A stretch of DNA of 64,000 nucleotides, from positions 147,939,705 to 148,003,704 of the forward strand of contig CM019824.1 in the NCBI GenBank assembly GCA_009763385.1, given 5' to 3'. The position numbers and the translations under genes were made by a program. The stretch is from Coix lacryma-jobi var. lacryma-jobi. Taxonomy: Eukaryota > Streptophyta > Magnoliopsida > Poales > Poaceae. Below the pieces are notes generated by a model. That model was given only the letters and a program-made list of their open reading frames with translations. It had not been told where the DNA came from and did no database searches. Shown here in pieces: positions 54,898 to 64,000 of the stretch; the stretch's first letter is position 1, and every line of letters starts with the position of its first letter.

Positions 54898-57800
54898 ATG
54901 GCATCCCCCTCTCCTCCGGTGCCCCAGTCAGACCGCGCCGCGCTCGTCAAGGCCTTCGACGAGGCGCGCACGGGTGTCCGCGGCCTCGTCGAGTGCGGCG
55001 TCTCCTCCGTCCCAGCGCTCTTCATCCATCCGGACCCCTACGCCTCCGCGCCCCTCGCGCCACCGGGCGTCTCCATCCCCGTCGTCGACCTCTCCCTCCC
55101 CGTGCCCCTCGCCGCCGCTGCCGCAGCTGAGGCCGCCCGCAGCTGGGGCTTCTTCCACCTCGTCAACTACCACCAGGCCCTCGGTGTCCCCGAGGACTAC
55201 CCCGCGCGGGCGCTCGCCGCCGCGCGCGCCTTCAACGAGCTCCCAGCCGCCGAGCGCGCTGCGCACTACGGCCGCGCCATGCCCGGTGGGGTCTCCTACT
55301 CTTCCAACGTCGACCTGTACCGGGCCCCCGCCGCGAGCTGGCGCGACACCATCCAGATCGCGTTCGGGCCCGATCGGCCCGACCCGGCACGCATCCGGGC
55401 CGTCTGCCGCGACGAGGTCCTCGAGTGGGACGCGCATGCCACCGCCGTCGGGCGCGCCGTGCTGGGGCTCCTTTCGGAGGGGCTCGGGCTCGGGACCTCG
55501 AGGCTGGAGGCGGCTTCCTGCCTCGAGGGCAAGCTTATGGTGTGCCACTACTATCCAGTGTGCCCTGAGCCCGAGCGCACCATGGGCATTGTCCCGCACT
55601 CAGACCCCGGCGTGCTCACCGTCCTGGCACAGGATGGTATCGGCGGTCTGCAGGTGAAACAAAGCGATGATGATGGGACGAGCCGCTGGGTGGATGTGAA
55701 GCCAGTGCCTGGTGCGCTTGTAATCAATGTCGGCGACCTCTTGCAGGTAAAGTATCCAGACTATCCAGTATCTCAATTCGGTTTTCTGCCAATCCAGTCC
55801 ATTGAGAAACTGTTTATGGCCTCTATCTATATACTCTCAATTTAAATTTATTAGTACTTCACTTCACATGACTTAGAAACTCCAGTGTTCTAAACACTCC
55901 AATTTGTGTACTGCTTTAAGCCTTTAAGTGGCAAAAGTACACCATATCTGGTTAAGCATATGTCTGACCGAATCCTGAAAGTAAAATAACTGATGTAGGT
56001 TGGATTATTGGAACATATTGCTCCATGTGGTATTGATAGGATCCATTGATCCTACCCTTGCTGCGTAGTGCGTATGGATGGTTGATGGGAGGCCAGGGCT
56101 TGATATCTCGGCGGCAGCGTGGTGCTGTGGTGGCAAGAGGGAGAGGCAGTGGCTGCTAGCTGCTGCTGCCCTAGGGCTGTGCGTGAGGGAAGGAAGGGAG
56201 GGAGGTCACGTATGTGGGAAAAGGCCCGTGGCCCTTTGAGGCTAGACAACAATTGTTTTGCCTTGCTTAATTCTCCATCAATCAACATTACAAATATATA
56301 GCCTACGAGATCCTAATTTTAGGAAATAACTAAACTATTTAAAGAAATATAAATAATATAAGATAATTCGGGTAATTAGCCTACTAATGGGCCTGATGCC
56401 TGCTGAGCCCGACATAACATCTCTCCCCGCCTAGAGGAACAACTTGTCCTCAAGCTGAACTCTGGTAGAGACGTCGTTTGGTAACATCGGTCTCCTTCTG
56501 GAAAGCGGCAACAGTCGCCTCCGCAGCTAACACGTTGTCGTCGAGGAAGTCAGCTGTGACTCCAAGTAGAACAGCCACTGACACTAGTGGCCGCGGACGT
56601 AGGGCTTGTCACAATTGTAACAAAGCCCTTTACGACGGCAGCTCGGCCGGTGTAAGGTGACGGAAGGAAGGTGCTGGAGCTGATAGCAGAGTTGCCGAAG
56701 AACCCACAATCGGGTGGAGCAGCATCGGTAGACCCGAACGTTGTGGGGAAGGCGCCACGAGCAGGGCTGTAGTTGGCGGCATAGCGACAACGCGGTGCTC
56801 GAAGGCCCGAGCGAGGTGCATAGCTATTTGAAGGTCCTGAGGCTCGCGCAACTCGACGCTCGAAGGCCCGAGCGAGGTGCATAGCTGTTTGAAGGTCCTG
56901 AGGCCCGCGCAACTCGACGTCCACCTTGACCTTGATGTGTTCATGAAGACCGCCAACAAACAAGTCCGCCTTCTGGGGGCCCGACAAATTGTGTGCGTGG
57001 CATAGGATTGCATTGAAGCGGTCAGAGTAGTCTTGGACCGTCGACAGGAAGGGCAGCCGACCAAGTTCAGCTAGACGGGTGCCACGAATCGCGGGTCCGA
57101 AATGAAGATTGCAGAGCTCCTTGAAACGGTCCTAGGTAGGCATGCCCTCATCCTGTTCAAGGGCGTAGTACCAAGTCTGGGCGGCGCCTATGAGATGGTA
57201 CAATGCAGGCCAAGTGTGATCCGACACTAGAGTACGTTGGCCCCGAAAAATTGGCTCACAATGGTTGAGCTAGTTCAGGGGATCCTCGGTGTCATCGTAG
57301 GTCGTGAAGTCGAGCTTGTAGAAGCATGGAGGCGTTAGACCCGAGCTGATGTAGGGTCGAGATGGCGGACTAGAGGGGGATGAATAGTCCTTTCTAAAAT
57401 TAATCGCACTGGCTAACCGAAACAAATGCAGGATTAAAAATATCGGTCTAGCCAAGACCACACCCCTCTGTCTATGTTCTCTAGCACCTTACAAAGATCC
57501 TAATTGGGCAATAAAGGTGTCGGGCTAGCTAGAGCTCACCTAACCAATCTAACTTGCAAGGTCACATAAACCTATGCAACTAGTAATTCAAGCACCGTGG
57601 AGCTTTTACACAATCTAGTAAGCAAAAGCACAAAGCTCTTAAGCTCACTAGTAATGCTCAATAACAAGGCTACACAAGCCAAATTAGAGAGCTCAAATTA
57701 CTTAGCTACACAAACTAAGCAAAGTGACTAACAAGGCTACACAAGCCAATTAGTCACACAAAAAGCTACTTCTATATTACACAAGCAAGGAAGGTAACTA

Positions 57801-60109
57801 GTAAGCTACACAAGCTAACTAATTACAAGAGCAACTACACAAGCACAATATAAATAAAAGTAATTACAAGCTTGTGTATGGTGATTGCAAACCACCGAGA
57901 AGAGGACAATGTTGACACGATGATTTTCTCCCGAGGTTCACTTAGGTTGCCACCAAGCTACGTTCCCGTTGTGTCGATCACACACCTTGGTAGTTCGGTG
58001 GCTAATAGGCACCAGACCTAGCTCGACACTCGAGCGCCGCAAGAACTCACCTACAAGTGAGGGTAACTCAATGACATGCTCAACTAGAGTTGCTCTTCGC
58101 GATCTCCCGCGGGGCGAGCACAACACCCCTCACAAATCCTTCTCCGGAGCCACACACAATCTCCACGTGGGCTTCACAACGGAGACCACAATCCACCAAT
58201 CCGTCTAGGTGATGGCAATCGCCAAGAGTAATAAAAAATCCCCAATCACAAAGATTACCTAGTGCCACCAAATGCAAATCCTCAAATGCACACACACTGG
58301 GCTCTCAATCTCTCACTCAAATTAGCACCAAGCTTGAGAGGGAGAGGAAGGGGAGGAGGTGGATCTTCAATCTCTCATCCACACCCACAAAGGGCACTCC
58401 CCAATCTCTCACGAGATTTGGCTCATAGCAATGGAGAGAAAGAGGGGATGAACCCTAGCTCACCAAGAGCAAGAATTGGGAGAGGTGAAGGAGGAAGAAG
58501 GCACCCCCCCCCCCCCCCCCCCCCCCCAAAACCATCTGCCCACACTCCTGACCGTTGGAATGCATAGATCTCAGCTGAACTAGAATATCTGGGTAGGGCC
58601 AAAAAAATATCCAAGAAAGGGTTCACTATCTACGCAGATGAACTAAGCTGAGAAATAACCGGAATATCTGGCTAGGGCCAAAAGTAAATCCGGATGGGGG
58701 TTCTCTGTTAAGACGCAGTTGCTTCTCCTTTTTTTCCTCTTTTCAAGTGCTATCTCTTCCAAAAGATTCAAAACATATTAGCACTTGAGTTAGCATTTTT
58801 CACACAGACTTTTTAGGGTTAAACTCATCAATCTCACCATGTCACTAAGAGCAATGCATATGAAAATGAGACTCACACTTAGTGGCACTAGATAGCCGTT
58901 GCAACCAAAAGATTTCCCCTCTTTATAGTACGACTATCTATCTTAAACCCGGTCATAAACTTCTCTACACCTATGACCGGTGAAATGAAATTTCCTACAA
59001 GTTATACCTTTGTCTTGCGCATTCCATTTCATTTCCTCCTATGTTGATGCAACACATGCACCAATCTTGATCACCAAATGATATGAGCCACTTCATATCA
59101 TCACATGACCTCCATAGTCTATCGATCTTGACTTCACTTGCTCTTCGCCATTGCTTCGGTCCATCGGCGCTAAGTCTTTGCTCAAGCCTCCCGGCACTTG
59201 GTACCAACGGCTTCAAAGCCTTTAACTTGCCCTTCACCTTCGCAATCGGTCCATCAAGCCAAGTCTTGTCTTGATCTTCTTCATTTTAGCCATATGATTC
59301 CATGTCATGTCACATATGCAATAAGCTCCTTCATTACATGTGTACCTGTGGACTAATTTCCTGTGTATCTCACATAAGCACATACTAGTCCACCTAGGTT
59401 GTCACTCAATTACCAAAACCAAACAAGGACCTTTCAGCTGATCCCTAGAGCAGACTGCTCGGAGGTGCCACCGGCGTATGACGACATGCCAGAGGTGGGC
59501 AGCGGAGCTTCGCTGTAGAGGAGGGAACCATCCAGGCCCCCATAGAAGACGCCGGTGGTGTGCTGCTGATGCTGGTATGCCCCCAGGTGTGGCACTGGTG
59601 GCGGTTGTCGGAGCTGCAGACGCGGTCGTGGTGGCCACAGTCGGTTGTGGTGACGCCATGGTAAAGATCGGGGCTGCCGTTGGTGCCAGCGCGTATGACA
59701 AGATCGGCGACGCCGAGTTCGGCAACCACAGCTGATGGATCGGCACTGACCCGGTCGAAGCGCCCTGCAGCACTGGGGGTGGGACGCCCTAGAACGGGAA
59801 AGTCATTTGGCCGTAGTCGGACATCCCATAGGGAAAAACCAGTGGTAGAGAAGCCAGGGCTGAAGTTGGCGTGGGCAGCGACGGCGGTGGAGTTTGCTGC
59901 ATCGTAGTGAGATATGACTAGATCCCAGCCATGGAGGTCTGCAGAGGATCGCACCGTCATTTGTTTTGGCGTGAACACCGTGGGCGAGAAGGCTGAAGGT
60001 GCAACCAGCAGCGGAGGGGGGGGCATGGAAATATAGAGAGGGTGAGGGTGAATAAGAGGTGGAGGAAAGAAAAAAAAATGAAGAGATAGAGGAAGAAGAA
60101 GAGAACCAG

Positions 60110-60147
<38 letters not shown>

Positions 60148-61179
60148 AATCCTATTCTGCATCCGCAACTGGTGGTGACCGGAGGTGGCAGCAAGGCAGT
60201 GGTGGTGGAAGAAAGAGAACCTGACATCTCCGATACCAGATTGATAGGATCCTTGATCCTGCCCTTGCTACGTAGTGCGTATGGATGGTTGATGGGAGGC
60301 CAGGGCTTGATCTCTCGACGGTGGTGGGTGTCGTGGCAGCAAGAGGGAGAGGCGGCGGCTGCTAGCTGCTGCCCTAGGGCTGTGCGTGAGGGAAGGAAGG
60401 GAGGGAGGTCACGTACATGGGAAAAGGCCCGTGGCCCTTGAGGCCAGGCAACAATTGTTTTGCCTTGCTTAATTCTCCATCAATCAACATTACAAATATA
60501 TAGCCTATGAGATCCTAATTTTAAGGAACAATTGAACTATTTAAGGAAATATAAATAATATAGAATAATTGAGATAATTAGTCCACTAACGGGCCTAACG
60601 CCTGCTGAGCCTGACATAACAGGTATCATCTAATTCCAATATTTACTTTCTGTTTGAATACTTGATTTTTTTGGTGATTTTTTTTCAGACAAAATTCATG
60701 AATAGAAATGCCTGCTAGCTTCCAAGAAAATACTCAGTACATGTTTTATCTTCACGATTGGATTTTGTGCACCATACTGGCATAGTGGCATGAGTTACAG
60801 AATATGTCTACTTGGACATTGTTCATCCACTATTAAATATAAATATGATTTTAAGAAGCTGTGTGGAGCAGGTTTATAGTGCCATCATCTTATCTAACTT
60901 ATTTTTATCCTATTCTTTTATCAGATCATGTCTAATGATAAGTACGTGAGCGTTGACCATCGCGTGATTATGAATACACGGGAAGAAGCAAGAGTTTCAA
61001 TTGGAATATTTTTCAATCCTGGCAAGAGAGGGGACACAGTTTTTTATGGGCCACTATCAGAGCTGGTTTCTTCAGATAGTTCACCAAAGTACAGGAATTT
61101 TACCATGTCTGAGTTTCTGGGGGCCTTCTTTAGACGAGACCTTGCCAGCAAAGCTTTGGTTGAGCACTTCAAATTGTAA
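54898..61179 (+). CDS. 2-oxoglutarate/Fe(II)-dependent dioxygenase, ACC-oxidase-homolog/BX6-like
   Basis: Two exons: 54898-55746 and 60925-61179, joined at a canonical GT (55747) and AG (60923-60924) without splitting a codon; 367 residues, stop TAA. The N-terminal dioxygenase domain has PVVDL at 61-65 and GFFHLVNYH near 84-92 (the usual N-H-G is N-Y-H). The catalytic domain has YYPVCPEP (218-225), iron ligands H234 and D236 (HSDPG), H295 (DHRV) and the 2-oxoglutarate-binding R306-V-S308. All iron and co-substrate residues are present, so the enzyme should be active. The family is soluble and hydroxylates or otherwise oxidises small molecules using O2 and 2-oxoglutarate. Length and N-terminus fit the clade of 1-aminocyclopropane-1-carboxylate oxidase homologs that includes maize BX6; the substrate is unknown. 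Exon 1 is very GC-rich, as usual for grass genes. The intron (5178 bp) is mostly gypsy element F. Confidence 0.88.
56034..56419 (-). repeat. Element F 3' LTR
   Basis: 386 bp; same layout as 60242-60621, with numerous small differences, which suggests an old insertion. Confidence 0.9.
56550..57344 (-). pseudogene. Element F gag, C-terminal part
   Basis: Continues the gag from the solo-LTR insertion site: LDFTTYDDTEDPLN (about 57310-57270), then an RGQRTL and WYYALEQDEG block, a stop near 57135, GRLPFLSTVQDYSDRFNAI, and ADLFVGGLHEHIKVKVDVEL with LARAFERR (56987-56850). This is the retrotransposon gag domain of chromovirus-type gypsy elements. A 61-bp tandem duplication (56797-56918) shifts the frame. 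A zinc-knuckle remnant CYNCDKPY lies near 56610. The gag ends without a following protease or RT. It cannot make an intact Gag. Confidence 0.75.
57350..59436 (-). mobile_element. 2.09-kb solo LTR of a copia element, nested in F
   Basis: Flanked by GCTGA (57345-57349 and 59437-59441). In element orientation it starts TGAAAGGTCCTTGTTTGGTT and ends CCATCTCGACCCTACA. It contains a (C)n run at about 58504-58527, ACACAAGC-type repeats around 57590-57850 and imperfect CCGGAATATCTGG repeats. No internal coding region is present, so it is a solo LTR. The TGAAAGGTCC start resembles many grass copia LTRs. Confidence 0.85.
59442..60026 (-). pseudogene. Element F gag, N-terminal part
   Basis: The likely start is ATG 60026 (MPPPPLLVAPSAFSPTVF). 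The low-complexity Ser/Pro/Thr N-terminus includes DLHGWDLVISHYDAANSTAV. Frame changes occur before GTSEQSAL near the GCTGA target of the solo LTR, after which the core continues at 57344. A matching linker (GLTPPCFYKLDF) lies on the other side of the insertion. Confidence 0.6.
60109..60145. repeat. Poly-C tract in element F
   Basis: An uninterrupted run of about 35 C (G on the element's coding strand) between the primer site and gag. A second run of about 24 C lies at 58504-58527. Length is prone to sequencing error. Confidence 0.9.
60242..60621 (-). repeat. Element F 5' LTR
   Basis: 380 bp, next to the primer binding site at its low-coordinate side. It shares the CTAGGGCTGTGCGTGAGGGA block and the AT-rich outer end with the other copy. 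Confidence 0.9.
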
Positions 61180-62269
61180 ATACTTAACCACTGTCACTTC
61201 AAACTGTAATACCCTATGTTCACAAGCCCCACCCAAGTACCCAACCAACAAAAGTTCAAACTTGTGTCAACACGTGTGACGGGTGATAATGCAAGGAAAA
61301 ATTTTCTATCTTGTAAAAGTCATGCTACACTGTTTTCCATTAGATTTATCGTGGATGTGTCAAATTAATGATAGATTGTTTCCTTGATGACATCTTCATA
61401 TAACTAATGCTGGACAGGCCCTATAGGCATGCAACAGCTTTGTTGGGCATTTATATCTATACAAATTAGTCCAAACTCTTAACATGGACAGAAGCATGCA
61501 CACAGGCATCATTGGCTGTTCTACTTACCTAGAATTGGATGGGTGTTCACACTGTCACATGCTGTTCAGAACATGGGTTCACTTATATGGACATGAGTCC
61601 TCAGGGCATGTTTTACCTGTAAAATTTCTTTGGCATATCTTATCTATTTGTTTTTTTTATAAGGGCATATTTTATCTATTGAAGCCATCACTGATTTATC
61701 GCATTCCCTTCCAAATTCTGGCATGGATTTACTATGCAATTCTCAAGAGCATCCAGAATATACATTATCACTGCCAATCCCCAGAATAAGTGAAAGCTAA
61801 CTTTTGTAAGCTTGTTACATTGTTTAGCTACATGTTTCATATTTTATCCCACAAAATATTTCTTATTACAAGCTGATTCAAATGTGGAAAATTGTTGATA
61901 TGGAAGCTGAATTACCAAAGCATCAGTCAGAAAAGAGTTTACATGTCCACATCAACAGGGGTCATGTCTTGAATATTTTGGAGCTCTGAGAAGACATAAG
62001 CCCGTGGAACTACTGAATGATTTTTTTTCCTCCATGTTAAATCACTTAATTACAAATTCTTTGGATGTACTTGTCATTGAAGTTGGGATATCATATAAGT
62101 GGTAGTTGCAGAGGAATGCTGTCATTCCTTGATAGTGTTCATGCTTGCAAATATTGACACAAGGATTCATCACTTAACTTTTCCAAAAGAATCTGCTACG
62201 AATTGTTCATGTAATCCTTTTTAGAAGAATCAGTTGGTATACTCACCATATCATCTGGTATTCTGGTGT
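61180..62269. other. 3' flank of the dioxygenase gene, no further gene seen
   Basis: AT-rich sequence holding the 3' untranslated region and spacer. No convincing coding or transposon termini were found; the polyadenylation site was not placed. Confidence 0.5.
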
Positions 62270-62289
62270 GGTCGTGTGGGTATGTCTCC

Positions 62290-62475
62290 CCCCTTGCATA
62301 CTATGGGTATCTTCCTGCACACCAACTTTGGCATGCCTTTTGTGCTCGCCGGAATGGTTACTATCCTGCAGTTGGAACACATTGGTGAGGATGGGTAGAG
62401 CTATTTGGGTCGATGTAAAGCCTGTGGCCGTAATTTTTGTGATCAATATCAGAGACCTTTCCCAGGTAAAATGCA
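62290..62475 (+). pseudogene. Decayed fragment of a related dioxygenase exon 1 end
   Basis: The nucleotides follow the 3' end of exon 1 of the dioxygenase. A TMGI-then-H block (about 62297-62320) corresponds to TMGIVPHSD, with the iron-ligand Asp position reading Asn. After indels, IWVDVKPV then VINIRDLSQ (62402-62465) corresponds to RWVDVKPV and VINVGDLLQ, followed by a preserved splice-donor-like CAGGTAAAATG at the same position. Frames change in between and a TAG occurs, so it is not functional. It is evidence of a former tandem duplicate. No matching second exon was recognised downstream. Confidence 0.7.
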
Positions 62476-64000
62476 ACACTTTGGTGCCCAAACAAACTCA
62501 ATTTTGTGTTTGATTGTTTGTGCTTCCTGTAGGCTTCAATACATTGAAGCTACTGTAGGATTTACCTGCATCGGAGTCAGGATCTTGTGCACTGAAGAGC
62601 TTTGACCTGCTAGCTTTCATGAAGCAGTAGAAAATTAATTGACAGAGTTAGTGAAAGATATATTAGCTCATATTTATTTTCATATACTGTGTGCGTCATA
62701 GCATGGCATTTAAAATCTTTACTTTGTAGGTTTACTAGTGCAGGGCGCGTGCCACCGCGCGCGTACAGTGATACACAGAATTTTAAACTGTGATTAATAA
62801 GGTACAAAAGCAATCAGAGTTGAGAGCACATTCATTTTCCTACATAGTATATCAATGCCATGAATACATTTATAGTTCAGACATTGGAAAAATCGAATAC
62901 GTGAATTTTATATTGGATTACACACCCACAGGTAACAAGCTGTAATTGAGGTTACGATAGCCTGACAAATATACAAACTACACACTGAGAAGTGAGAAAC
63001 ATAAAACTGATCTGAAAAGACACTGGTTAATATACAAACCACAGCCCAAGGAACAAATGTTTCTTCAGAGGACAACCTTTTGATGGGGTGGAATCCTTCG
63101 TAGGTTTATAGGACTGGCATGTTGAAGAAGCGCTGGATGTCTTGCACGTGTGAAATATAGCCATGCGCATACCGCAAAATGGTAGTCAAAAAAATGTTAC
63201 AAAATGGTGAAGCCGACATCTTGTTGGCTGGCTTTACCTGGTTAAGAAACAACATAGTGAATCAGAAAATGATGAAACTGAAAGACGGGAACTGAAGTTT
63301 TTTTTTCCGCTGCAAAAAAACAGTATTACAGTTGATGCACAAAAAGATTAATATGTAGGAATTAAGAGAGAGTATGTAACTAAGGCCTGTGTAATGGTTG
63401 GATTGATGGATGTAACTGTAACCCAGATGGTGATTGTTTATATCTAGATGTGGTGTATACTCTACCGTAAGGGTTTGTGGTAGAGATGTGACCTGTCAAT
63501 TGGCAAATAGGTTTCTTTGGTGCAGGATGGTGATGCATCTTTTTCACAAAGATTTAATCTAACGACATCACTGAAAGCATTTTCTGTTCCCACCATCACT
63601 ACATATAACTGAACTAAAATTGTGTTTTGCTAGGCTGTTGAAAACAAATGGTAACCTTAAAATCTGTGCAAGTGTAATTAGATTATATTTTGGAATAATT
63701 AAGCTGTTGTAAAATCTCAATACCCATCAACAATTCATAAGCTTGCAAAAAATTATACCAAGCCATGGTAAGGAATTTTAAATTCTAATGTGTCGCATAA
63801 GACCAAGGCACTATAATTAAACATGTGATATTTTACAGAACATTTTGACAACTACAAATTAAAGAGTTGAAAAAAAATAGTTGTATCTCTGAAGCTTTTG
63901 TCTAGGAATAGTTTCATGAAGATCAAATCACCCCCATGGAACTCTGAGTGCTATACATTATAATCCATGGAACGAAGAATATGAAAACCGTAAACACAAA
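62476..64000. other. AT-rich flank, no gene recognised
   Basis: No coding region, RNA gene or complete transposon was identified. A short GC-rich inverted-repeat-like stretch at 62735-62770 (GGGCGCGTGCCACCGCGCGC) could be the end of a small transposon. Confidence 0.45.

Larger units (their letters stand above)
56034..60621 (-). mobile_element. Gypsy element F in the dioxygenase intron, gag only
   Basis: Short LTRs at 56034-56419 and 60242-60621, TSD GGTAT (56029-56033 and 60622-60626). In element orientation the LTR starts TGTTATGTC and ends GATCCTATCA. A primer site TGGTATCGGAGA (minus, about 60227-60238) and a purine tract (minus GGCGGGGAGAGA, 56420-56431) give the orientation. It encodes a chromovirus-type gag but no pol, so it is an internally deleted, non-autonomous copy. 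Without F and its duplication the host intron would be only about 585 bp. A solo LTR (57350-59436) is nested in it. Confidence 0.88.

Noticed and set aside
54833..55657. Open frame overlapping dioxygenase exon 1 in another frame, and antisense frame 54928-55599
   Set aside because: Shadows of the GC-rich exon; the dioxygenase frame carries the catalytic motifs.
61484..61789. 101-codon open frame downstream of the dioxygenase
   Set aside because: No motif or homologous neighbour; composition like AT-rich spacer.

Overview
This window looks like a repeat-dense stretch of a grass nuclear genome, probably panicoid, although the species cannot be fixed from sequence alone. It has plant LTR-retrotransposon families, grass-style hAT MITEs and one intact-looking plant gene with a canonical GT-AG intron. 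I saw no rRNA, tRNA, CRISPR array or prokaryotic operon. All homology calls are by eye; no alignment or search was run.

Layout: 1-2206 holds a decayed minus-strand accessory ORF of the plant-transposon-protein type. 2547-17223 is Sirevirus-type Ty1/copia element A (plus strand). Its 5' LTR is split by Ty3/gypsy element 1 (4134-13097, minus, TSD GTGGT) and also carries a small hAT MITE. 17224-18769 is a chimera of two LTR families. Copia element B (minus) runs from about 18779 to 53036. It is split at one codon in gag by copia element D (20476-49727, minus, TSD CTTGG). D's 3' LTR is itself split by gypsy element 2 (21063-32487, plus, TSD CCCTC) and by a 3.06 kb solo LTR (33257-36316, TSD GGTAC). 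Rejoining its three pieces gives 1784 bp, the same length as the 5' LTR. Element 2 also carries a fragment of a fourth Sirevirus, E (about 24160-28106, minus).

D has a broken gag-pol, and downstream of pol an accessory ORF with what looks like its own TATA box and a spliced leader. Several polypurine-tract copies and a hAT-like MITE follow. Elements 1, 2 and F have no recognisable reverse transcriptase, so all three are probably non-autonomous.

The right end (53037-64000) is the gene-bearing part. A hAT-like element (53938-54468) and a 156-bp tandem duplication lie just upstream of a two-exon 2-oxoglutarate/Fe(II)-dependent dioxygenase gene (exons 54898-55746 and 60925-61179, 367 aa). Its single intron was enlarged by gypsy element F (56034-60621, TSD GGTAT), and F was later hit by a solo LTR (57350-59436, TSD GCTGA). 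A decayed copy of the 3' end of exon 1 lies about 1.1 kb downstream.

The most interesting structures are a hairpin array in the E-type LTR with changing stems and a constant loop, LTR palindromes of similar geometry but different sequence in separate Sirevirus families, a gag-like coiled coil studded with CxxC pairs, and the accessory gene of element D.
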